A DNA stretch of 9,656 bases, taken from contig DKUU01000018.1 of the NCBI GenBank assembly GCA_002490835.1, forward strand, positions 371,001 to 380,656, written 5' to 3'. The notes under the pieces are model-generated. The model saw only the letters and a list, made by a program, of their open reading frames with translations. It made no database searches and was not told the DNA's origin. Source of the stretch: Lachnospiraceae bacterium UBA7196. GTDB taxonomy: Bacteria; Bacillota; Clostridia; Lachnospirales; Lachnospiraceae. A program made the translations under genes and the position numbers. Of the stretch, positions 1 to 6,822 are shown piece after piece. Each line of letters opens with the position of its first letter. Positions within the stretch are counted from its first letter, which is position 1.

Positions 1-105
1 GAAGAAGAAATAGAAGAAGAAATAGAGAAAGAAGAAGGCATATTTTTGATGGATCTTAAGACTTTTGCGAGGGTGGCGGACAGTTGGGAAAAGGTGCCGG
101 CATAG
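1..105 (+). CDS. C-terminal end of a calpain-like protease (partial, 5' part outside window)
   Basis: Frame 1 is open from the first base to a TAG at 103-105 and encodes 34 residues. The first dozen are a Glu/Ile run encoded by two exact copies of a 12-base unit (1-12 and 13-24). The rest, starting EEGIF, aligns without gaps to the C-terminus of the next gene: 13 of 19 residues from EEGIFL to the final shared Trp are identical. In calpain catalytic domains this is the closing strand and helix after the Asn-Pro-Trp motif (classically DGEFWMSFEDF). This fragment is therefore very probably the tail of a second calpain-family (C2) cysteine protease immediately upstream, giving a tandem pair. Its catalytic residues lie outside the window, so activity cannot be judged. 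The alternative is a remnant left by a partial duplication. Confidence 0.72.
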   Translation, partial: EEEIEEEIEKEEGIFLMDLKTFARVADSWEKVPA

Positions 106-199
106 GAAGACTGACGATGAAAAGGTATTGGAAAGGGGCGTGGGGAATTTGGAGCCGGTATTACAGATCAACGAAAGAAGAGAAGAGTTGGATGCGTTC

Positions 200-2392
200 A
201 TGAATGTGCAGAGAGAAGAGCCGGCTGAAGAACTGCATCATCGAGACGTAAGAGATATTGAGGGACTGGCGGTGATTCCCGTAAATGCGCAGGAGGAAAA
301 CGCCATTGCAGTGGTGCAGGCGCCACTATACGAACATCAGGAGGAATTAAATCAGACGAGAATCGAAGCCAGATTGAGCGCGGCGGAAACAGAGCTTGGG
401 ATACAGGACCACATAGAGGAAGAAATGCGCATTAGAAGAGCCCGCATACGCCGCGTTGGCGCACAGGATCATGTCCATCCGGGAACTGAAATCAGGGCAT
501 CCGGAGAAGATGTGAGGGGAAAGATGGGGAGTTGGTATGTAAAGATGCGGTTTTTCTGGATCTATCAAAGGATGAAAGAGGAGATCCTGCAAAATCGTGC
601 GCAGGATAATGCAGGAGACGCGAATGCCTTTCTTAATTTGGAAAGATATATCGACGCCTATGTTTCGGTGAACCGGCAGACTTACGAAAATAGAAGGGAG
701 GCGGAGGAGAAAGAAAAAAAGGCGTTTGTTGCGCTGAAAAAGGCACTTTCCAGAGTACACAGAAATGAGAGAGACATAAATGCGGAGATTCTGTTGGGAC
801 TGCTTGAGGAGGGAAGCGGCGGGTATCTGGAGATACCACAGGGAGAGGAAATAATCTATATAAAGGATGCAAAAATTGGTTTGGGGAGAAAGAAGGCGCC
901 TGAGTGTGCTAAAATGCGGACATTCAGGAACCGTACGGATATGCCGCTGTTTACCCACAGGCCGAATATCAAGGATATAGAGCAGGGAGAGCTGGGAGAC
1001 TGTTATCTGCTGGCCGGACTGATATCCATCGTGAATCAGGATGCGGAAGCGATCATGAACAGTATGAGAGACAACTATGACGGGACCGTGACCGTACGGT
1101 TTTGGAAAAAGAATAATAAGAGCGGAGTTTTTGAACCAAAATATGTCAGGGTAAAGAAGTCGATCCCGGTTTATCGAAGGAAAGGGTACGATGCTTTTTC
1201 GGGCGGAGCGTTGTGGGTCAAAATGATGGAGAAGGCGTATGCGGCATCAGGGCTTCATTTGCATACAAATAAGGGAATGGAGCAACGTGATTACGATGAT
1301 ATCAGCGGGGGAAATGTGGGCCAGTTTGTAAGCACGCTGCTGGGGAAAAAATCCGTGGCTTTTAATTTGAAAGCAAACAGGACAGATCATGAGCTAGACA
1401 GGATCGGTAAGCTGCTTGGGCGGGGACATGAGCCGCCTTGGGGAGCAAATTCCGCATTTGGCAATGACGGTGTAGATTCCATTGTGTATGAAGTCTTAAG
1501 AAGGGAGAATGAAGAGCGGGCGCACGATTTTTTGACGATGGAAAAATCTGAGGGGAGCGGGCGTGTTACGAGAGGGTATAAAGACTTCCTTGCGGATAAG
1601 GAACGCATTAGCATGTATATTGATCTTGTGAATCGGATAGCGAATGGACTGCAGGTTGATTTATTAAGCCTAAACAGTAGAGATGCCGTTAATCAATGGT
1701 ATGGTAGGCTGACCGTGATATTACATAAATGCGCGGTAACAATATCGAAAGACAAATATGGTAGGAGATTGACTGATGAGGAAACATCACTTTATAACCC
1801 AGAGGAGGAAGATACAAAAATAGGAATGTCTTTCATAAAATCAGTAAAATTCACCCATGAAATAGAAGATTATTCACCGTTTTTATGGGAGAAACTGGCA
1901 CCTGTATTGGATATCCTGAAAGAGTGGCATTTAGGAATGTTCTCGGAAGATCAGGCAGACGCACAGAGGGAAGAAAATGCAAATGCCGGGCAGATGCCGG
2001 ACAGGTATTATACGACAGAGGATATGAAACTGTATGAGCATATCAAGGCTCTTCTTGCATCGAAATCCTCTGTTACCTTTGGGACGAGGAAATTTGAGGG
2101 GAAAAGAATCGGTACGAATGGAGAGGCGGAGTCAGAAGGATTGTTGGGAGGGCATGCCTATGCCATCATTGATACACGCGGAGTAGAGGATGGACCCAGG
2201 ACATACCGCTTTTTGGTGGTCATGAATCCATGGGCGGAGCAAGGAGCGGTATATGATTCAGAAGGGAACAATATCAGGAGGCGTTCTATTCGTGGAAAAG
2301 AGCAGGGGGAAATAGAGGAGGGCATATTTCTTCTGGAGTTGAAAGAGTTTGTGGAGGTAGCCGACTATTGGGATGTGGCGTGGCTCCCGTGA
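200..2392 (+). CDS. Calpain-family (peptidase C2) cysteine protease with long insertion
   Basis: Predicted intracellular papain-fold protease; the substrate is unknown. The calpain signature is clear. QGELGDCYLLAGL carries the catalytic Cys (codon 1001-1003, residue 268 from ATG 200), W-x3-MEKAYA (about residue 339) matches the conserved calpain block, GGHAYAI carries the catalytic His (codon 2153, residue 652) and MNPW carries the catalytic Asn (codon 2225, residue 676). His and Asn are 24 residues apart, as in animal calpains, but Cys and His are 384 apart against about 157, so roughly 225 residues are inserted. Residues 1-255 are highly charged and probably helical. No signal peptide, transmembrane segment or EF-hand is seen. 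The start is uncertain: the frame is open upstream, and TTG 149 (preceded by AAAGGGG), GTG 140 or even TTG 65 are possible. ATG 200 is the first ATG but has only a purine-rich leader. It lies directly after a paralogous gene end and is more AT-rich than downstream genes. Confidence 0.88.
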   Translation: MNVQREEPAEELHHRDVRDIEGLAVIPVNAQEENAIAVVQAPLYEHQEELNQTRIEARLSAAETELGIQDHIEEEMRIRRARIRRVGAQDHVHPGTEIRASGEDVRGKMGSWYVKMRFFWIYQRMKEEILQNRAQDNAGDANAFLNLERYIDAYVSVNRQTYENRREAEEKEKKAFVALKKALSRVHRNERDINAEILLGLLEEGSGGYLEIPQGEEIIYIKDAKIGLGRKKAPECAKMRTFRNRTDMPLFTHRPNIKDIEQGELGDCYLLAGLISIVNQDAEAIMNSMRDNYDGTVTVRFWKKNNKSGVFEPKYVRVKKSIPVYRRKGYDAFSGGALWVKMMEKAYAASGLHLHTNKGMEQRDYDDISGGNVGQFVSTLLGKKSVAFNLKANRTDHELDRIGKLLGRGHEPPWGANSAFGNDGVDSIVYEVLRRENEERAHDFLTMEKSEGSGRVTRGYKDFLADKERISMYIDLVNRIANGLQVDLLSLNSRDAVNQWYGRLTVILHKCAVTISKDKYGRRLTDEETSLYNPEEEDTKIGMSFIKSVKFTHEIEDYSPFLWEKLAPVLDILKEWHLGMFSEDQADAQREENANAGQMPDRYYTTEDMKLYEHIKALLASKSSVTFGTRKFEGKRIGTNGEAESEGLLGGHAYAIIDTRGVEDGPRTYRFLVVMNPWAEQGAVYDSEGNNIRRRSIRGKEQGEIEEGIFLLELKEFVEVADYWDVAWLP

Positions 2393-2433
2393 GTGGGGGT
2401 AGAAAACAAGCGGTATGACATATATGTTTGCAT

Positions 2434-2440
2434 AAGGAGG
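2434..2440 (+). promoter_or_regulatory. Shine-Dalgarno AAGGAGG fixing the start at ATG 2449
   Basis: A near-perfect AAGGAGG lies 8 bases before ATG 2449. The frame is also open from TTG 2428, but that codon is upstream of this site and has no ribosome binding site of its own. The 56-base gap after the calpain gene (2393-2448) contains no hairpin terminator and no promoter I can defend. Confidence 0.85.
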
Positions 2441-2448
2441 AAAAAACC

Positions 2449-3351
2449 ATGAGAATACTGAAATGGAGCGGCAGTCAGCCGGCGGGATACCGCTTTGACT
2501 GTCCGGAATGGATCAGGGCCGAATTTGCGGCGGGGACGTTATACGGCTACCTATGCGTGGACGAGGAGGAAGCCTGCGTGGCGGCGTATCTGGCGTTTTA
2601 CCTGTCGGAAGAGGCGGCGGAAGTGGCTGCCCACGGAGTGACGGAAGGGTACGATCCCGCGGTCGTGCTGGGGCAGCTGTACCGCAGGCTTAAGCAGCAT
2701 TGCAGAGAACGGGAGATTGCAAGGATCGAGGAGGAGATCGTCGGTCAGATACCGAAGGAGGTTGAAAATATTCTCCTGCGGGAAGACTTTTTTACGCTGG
2801 AAGAATCCGCCGGACAGGTCTGGGTTTGGATCGATTCCGCTATGGATCAGATATCCTTTCATGACGCCGAACTGGCGGCGGATCTGTCGCGTGCGGATTC
2901 GATGGAAACGGGCGGGCTGATGCTTTCGAGGCTTACCCCTTTTACGCACATGCTGGAGGCGGAGGGAGAAGCGTATGATATGGCGCTGGATGCACGGATG
3001 CTCCCGTTTGTGATGCTCAGGATTTATTGTCTGGGCGCAGAGCGGCTCATGGAGATTGGCTGTAAGCTGCCGGACATCGAAGCGGGCGAATTTATCTTCA
3101 CGGTGCAGACAGCGTTTGCGGGATATGAGGACGCGGGGGAGGCGGCGCTATTATGCAGCCGCATTAATGAAAGAATGGAGCGTGCGACCGCGTATTGGGA
3201 CAAAAGAGGAAACATCGTGCTGCGGGGGTACGCGATCGACGATGAATTTGGCGACGTGATCAGGTGGCGGAAGTTTTTGCGGGACTGGACCATGGACTGT
3301 CATGTTGCGGGTGCGATGCAGCGGACGGCGGATAGGAGCATGGCGGTATGA
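2449..3351 (+). CDS. Uncharacterised two-part protein: possible GNAT-like N-terminus, YbjN/chaperone-like C-terminus
   Basis: A 300-residue soluble protein with no signal peptide or membrane segment. I do not recognise a named family with confidence. Residues 1-120 have the order expected of a degenerate acetyltransferase: a strand pair (AAYLAFYL), a segment matching the acetyl-CoA loop position but without the usual R/Q-x-x-G-x-G/A, a helix (VVLGQLYRRLKQH), and a closing LLREDFF that resembles the LeuGlyPhe end of GNAT proteins. The C-terminal half (about 140-285) has the pattern of YbjN/type III chaperone-like domains, including an SRINERM helix followed by a strand reading GNIVLRGYAI. Both readings come from sequence pattern only. 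The start is set by AAGGAGG. The stop overlaps the next start codon in an ATGA (3348-3351), so the protein is probably made together with the formyltransferase fusion and may assist it. Confidence 0.8.
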   Translation: MRILKWSGSQPAGYRFDCPEWIRAEFAAGTLYGYLCVDEEEACVAAYLAFYLSEEAAEVAAHGVTEGYDPAVVLGQLYRRLKQHCREREIARIEEEIVGQIPKEVENILLREDFFTLEESAGQVWVWIDSAMDQISFHDAELAADLSRADSMETGGLMLSRLTPFTHMLEAEGEAYDMALDARMLPFVMLRIYCLGAERLMEIGCKLPDIEAGEFIFTVQTAFAGYEDAGEAALLCSRINERMERATAYWDKRGNIVLRGYAIDDEFGDVIRWRKFLRDWTMDCHVAGAMQRTADRSMAV

Positions 3352-5066
3352 AAATTGCGTATCTGGGCATTGATCTGCTTCATCCCGTGCTGCGTTCTCT
3401 TCTGGACGGAGGCTGCGAGATCCTTAAAATATTTACCTGCCCGACGGACAATGTGACGGAATTTAATACCGAAGTGATACGGACGGCAGAAGAAAATGGT
3501 ATATCGTATACGAAAAAACGGATAACAAATTCTGATATCCAGGCGCTTTCCGGAGCGGGATGCAGGCTTTTGGTGTGTGCGGGTTATTATTACCGGATCC
3601 CGGTGACGGAAGCCTTTCCCATGGTCAATTTTCATCCCTCACCCCTGCCGCTTGGGCGCGGCGCGTGGCCGATGCCGTGGATCATCCTCAAAAAGATCGA
3701 TGCGGGAGGCATCACGGTACATAAGATCACGGAAAAGCTGGATGCGGGAGATATCCTGCTGCAGGAAACATTTCATGTCGATCCGCAGGAGACGCTTGTC
3801 ACTTACATGGACAAGGTATCCGTCCGGATTCCGGATATGGTGGGAAAGCTGCTTCGGGAGTTTCCGGCGCTCTGGAAAAGCGCGCGACCGCAGGGGGAAG
3901 GCGTTTACTGGAAGCCGCCGACATCCGCGCAGTGGACGGTGCGGGCGCAGATGAGCGCCGCGGAGGCGGACACGATTCTGCGGGCCTTTTATGGCTATGA
4001 GTGTCTTTACGAAAACGAGGGCCGTCTGACGGAGCTGATCGGCGGCAGGGTGATCTTCGGGGAGGCGGACGGACAGGAATTTCCTCTGCGGGGCGGTTAT
4101 ATCGAAACGGAAAAGAAAAGAGAGCTTGCAGAGATAGAAGAAGGCCTGAACGGAAAGAAAGCGGAGGCTGCCGCAGTCAAAAAACGGGAAGGGATGTGCG
4201 GAAAGGAGACGGAGGAGATCACGCTGCTTCACAGGGGGCGGATCGAAAGGCTGCGGGCGGCATACGGACATACGCTGTCGTCCCACGCGTTCAATTCTCT
4301 GTTTCTATGGCACGAGCCTATGGATCTATCCCTGTATCTGACCGCGGATATGTTTGCCGTCAAATATGGAAAACGGGGAGAGGACACTTGGTTTTTTCCC
4401 TGCGGGAAACGGGAAGCGGCGCGGGCGTTTCTTGAAAAGCACATGGATGAGGCTGATTTTTCCCTCTGCTATCTGCGTCCCGAAGATGCTGCGTGGCTTG
4501 CGGCATGTTTTCCTGACGAATGGGCGTTTTACCGGACACCGGAGGACGACGAATATCTGTACGAAGCGGAAAAGCATATTTGTCTGAACGGACGCGCCTA
4601 TCAGCGGTTCCGCACCCAGATCAACAAGGTGGAACGGGAGGACGCGCCGAGAAGCGAATGGATCTGTCATCATAACGAACAGGACGCCCTGCAGGTGATC
4701 CGGGAGTGGCGCAGGCTGCATGGGGCTGCGGGCGGCCAGTTTGCGGGGGATGAGATCGACGAGGAAGCGATCACGATGTGGCGCAGGCTGGGGATTCAGG
4801 CGAGGATCCTCTATCTTTGCGAAAAGCCGGCTGCGGTCACGGCAGGATTTTATTTAGATGACAATACGTTTGATATCGCGGTAGAAAAGACAGCGGTCCC
4901 CATGCAGGGCGTGGCCTATTATGCGAGGCGGGATCTGATCTTAGCCGCTTCCTGCGAGTGGATCAATCATGAGGAAGATCTGGGGCTGCCCGGTCTTAGA
5001 AAAATGAAGGAGGGAATGCTGCCCGCCGCAAAGAATGAAATGTGGGCGGTAAGACGAAACAAATGA
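3348..5066 (+). CDS. Formyltransferase fused to DUF2156 (LPG-synthase C-terminal) acyltransferase domain
   Basis: A 572-residue soluble bifunctional protein. Residues 1 to about 185 are a formyltetrahydrofolate-dependent formyltransferase fold (Fmt/ArnA/PurN type). The catalytic triad is intact: Asn94 and His96 in VNFHPSPLP, followed by GRGAWP, and Asp132 in KLDAGD. The His-Asp distance of 36 equals that in PurN. Residues 190-240 resemble the C-terminal domain of Fmt/ArnA-type enzymes. A charged linker follows (about 254-290). Residues 295-570 match DUF2156, the GNAT-fold transferase domain of MprF-type lysyl-phosphatidylglycerol synthases: EYLYEAEKHICLNGR and INKVER are the family's central block and EEDLGLPGLRKMK is its closing block. 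No MprF membrane half is present. The substrate is unknown; a two-step modification (formylation plus acyl or aminoacyl transfer) is inferred. It starts in an ATGA overlap with TAGGAG 9 bases upstream and ends in another ATGA overlap with the transporter gene. Confidence 0.87.
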   Translation: MKIAYLGIDLLHPVLRSLLDGGCEILKIFTCPTDNVTEFNTEVIRTAEENGISYTKKRITNSDIQALSGAGCRLLVCAGYYYRIPVTEAFPMVNFHPSPLPLGRGAWPMPWIILKKIDAGGITVHKITEKLDAGDILLQETFHVDPQETLVTYMDKVSVRIPDMVGKLLREFPALWKSARPQGEGVYWKPPTSAQWTVRAQMSAAEADTILRAFYGYECLYENEGRLTELIGGRVIFGEADGQEFPLRGGYIETEKKRELAEIEEGLNGKKAEAAAVKKREGMCGKETEEITLLHRGRIERLRAAYGHTLSSHAFNSLFLWHEPMDLSLYLTADMFAVKYGKRGEDTWFFPCGKREAARAFLEKHMDEADFSLCYLRPEDAAWLAACFPDEWAFYRTPEDDEYLYEAEKHICLNGRAYQRFRTQINKVEREDAPRSEWICHHNEQDALQVIREWRRLHGAAGGQFAGDEIDEEAITMWRRLGIQARILYLCEKPAAVTAGFYLDDNTFDIAVEKTAVPMQGVAYYARRDLILAASCEWINHEEDLGLPGLRKMKEGMLPAAKNEMWAVRRNK

Positions 5067-6811
5067 AAAAGAAAGATCAGTTTACACCAAGGATGTTTCG
5101 GCGGCTGCTGATCCCGTCGCTGTTTTCTTCTGTCGGGCTTGCGTTTGCAGATATGGCGGACGCGGTGGTCGTGGGGCATAGCATGGGAGCGGTGGGTCTG
5201 GCGGCGATCAGCCTTTGTCTGCCCTTTTATATGATACTCAATGTCTTCATGCACGGACTGGGGATCGGCGGAAGCACCCGATATGCCCGTCTTCTGGGAG
5301 AGGGAAAGCCAAGGGAGGCGGTTGAATGCTTTAACCGCATTATGAGGGCGGGAGTGTTGCTTGGGCTGATTTTGGCGATTTTAGTGGATCTTTGCGGCGA
5401 AACGGTATTGCTTATTTTTGGTGCCGTGTCGGCGCAGCCTGCGGTATATGCCGCCAGCCGGGACTATCTTTGCATGATCGCCTGCGGTGCGCCATTATTT
5501 TTTATCAGTTATCAACTGCAGTATTTTCTGTGCAGCGACGGGAGCGAGAGACTTGCGGGGGTTGGCTTTCTTTTGGGGAGTGTAACGGATGTGTGCGCTA
5601 ATGTGGTGTTCGTTTGGTACTTTGATCTGGGGATCAAAGGCGCGGCATGGGCGACATTGCTCGGCCTTGCTGTTTCTATCCTGTGCTATTTGCCGGGCAT
5701 ACTGCAGTGTAAAAATAAGGGGAAAAGGACGTTGCGACCGGCTTGGCCGTCTTTTTGCGCGGAGGAGGTCTTTTCCTGTTTTAGAACAGGGGCGGCCACT
5801 TCCTCGCAGCATATCTTTCAGATGGTATTTCTGTTGATCGCCAACAATGCGCTGATCCGCATGGCGGGGGATGAAGGGGTGGCGGTTTTTGACATCGTGC
5901 AGAATGCCTCCTATCTGATCCTCTATCTGTATGAGGGGACGGCAAGGGCGATGCAGCCGCTTCTTTGTACCTTTCACGGAGAGCGGAATCGGGAGGCGGC
6001 GGGCAGGACGCTTAAGCTGGGATTATGCAGCGGGCTTGCGGCAGGGGGATTTACGGCGGTTTTGGTCGCTGTTTTTCCGCAGTTCATCTGCCGGCTGTTT
6101 GGCATGGATTTGGCGGCGCTGATCGGATATGGCAGTCTGGCGCTTCGTCTGTTCGGCTTAAGCAGTTTGTTTGCCGGCGTCAGTCTGCTTCTGGAGACTT
6201 ATTATCAGTCGGTGGAGGAGGAGGGGAGCGCGTTTTTGCTTGCCTGCCTTCGCGGTTTTGCCGTGCGCCTGCCTTGTACGATCCTGTTTTCTTTTACCTC
6301 GCTGCGGTCTTTTTTCTGGCTTTATCCCGTCTGCGAGAGCGTCTCTTTGCTTGGGTTTTTCCTGTGGCAGAAACGTGCGGGAAAACGGGAGGCGGTCTTT
6401 GATGAAAACAGGGTGTTTGGCGCCACGATACAGGGCGAAAATGAGGACATCGCAGGATTGACCGAAGAAGTCGGAAACTTTTGCGGACAGTGGCAGGGAC
6501 AGAACAGGCAGATTTATTTTGTATCGATGGCAGTGGAGGAAATCTGTATGTCGATCGTGGCGAAGAACAGGCGGGAGGCGAAAACCGTGGCACTGCAGGT
6601 CACGCTGATCGCGCTTCCGGAAGGAGAATTTGAGCTGCATATCCGCGACAATACCGAAATCTTCGATCCCTTTTCTCTGCATAGCGCCAGAGCCGGAGAA
6701 CAGAGCGGATTTGACATGGATGCGCTGGGCGTGACGGTCGTGAAACAGCAGGCTAAGGATTATTTTTACCGCAACTATCAGGGGTTTAATTCCCTTGTCG
6801 TGCGGATTTAG
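5063..6811 (+). CDS. MATE-family transporter fused to a C-terminal RsbW-like HATPase domain
   Basis: 582 residues. Residues 1-445 are a polytopic membrane protein of the MATE/MOP superfamily with about 12 hydrophobic segments. It opens with FRRLLIPSLFSSVGLAFADMADAVVVG-type sequence, followed by the GLGIGGSTRYARLLGEG loop typical of MATE proteins (about 65-82). Residues 455-582 are cytoplasmic and match HATPase_c_2 of anti-sigma kinases: AVEEICMSIVAKN (about 500-511) at the N-box position, RDNTEIFDPF (528-537) at the G1 position, and DALGVTVVKQQAKDYFYR (563-580) at the G2 position. Several nucleotide-binding residues are altered: the N-box Asn is Ser507 and the glycine of D-x-G is Thr531. The domain may bind a partner rather than act as a kinase. 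ATG 5063 overlaps the previous stop (ATGA); GTG 5042 is a weaker alternative. Its neighbour is a PP2C phosphatase, the usual partner of such domains. The cargo is unknown. Confidence 0.88.
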   Translation: MKKKDQFTPRMFRRLLIPSLFSSVGLAFADMADAVVVGHSMGAVGLAAISLCLPFYMILNVFMHGLGIGGSTRYARLLGEGKPREAVECFNRIMRAGVLLGLILAILVDLCGETVLLIFGAVSAQPAVYAASRDYLCMIACGAPLFFISYQLQYFLCSDGSERLAGVGFLLGSVTDVCANVVFVWYFDLGIKGAAWATLLGLAVSILCYLPGILQCKNKGKRTLRPAWPSFCAEEVFSCFRTGAATSSQHIFQMVFLLIANNALIRMAGDEGVAVFDIVQNASYLILYLYEGTARAMQPLLCTFHGERNREAAGRTLKLGLCSGLAAGGFTAVLVAVFPQFICRLFGMDLAALIGYGSLALRLFGLSSLFAGVSLLLETYYQSVEEEGSAFLLACLRGFAVRLPCTILFSFTSLRSFFWLYPVCESVSLLGFFLWQKRAGKREAVFDENRVFGATIQGENEDIAGLTEEVGNFCGQWQGQNRQIYFVSMAVEEICMSIVAKNRREAKTVALQVTLIALPEGEFELHIRDNTEIFDPFSLHSARAGEQSGFDMDALGVTVVKQQAKDYFYRNYQGFNSLVVRI

Positions 6812-6815
6812 GAGG
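6810..6815 (+). promoter_or_regulatory. AGGAGG ribosome binding site overlapping the transporter stop codon
   Basis: The TAG stop of the transporter gene (6809-6811) supplies the first two bases of a perfect AGGAGG. ATG 6823 follows 7 bases later. This ties translation of the phosphatase to that of the transporter and argues for one transcript. Confidence 0.85.
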
Positions 6816-6822
6816 GTGTGAC

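Noticed and set aside
1..36. Glu-rich tandem repeat of a 12-base unit considered as a separate repeat element
   Set aside because: There are only two exact copies plus a degenerate third, in frame within the calpain-like tail. It is better explained as a short acidic coding run.
2393..2448. Terminator or promoter between the calpain gene and the operon
   Set aside because: No inverted repeat with a T-run and no convincing -35/-10 pair. Only the Shine-Dalgarno is supported, so whether the calpain gene is co-transcribed with the operon is undecided.
5620..5639. Perfect 8-base-pair hairpin (CTTTGATC / GATCAAAG, loop TGGG)
   Set aside because: It lies inside the transporter coding sequence, has no T-run after it, and encodes an ordinary FDLGIKG segment. 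It is probably chance.
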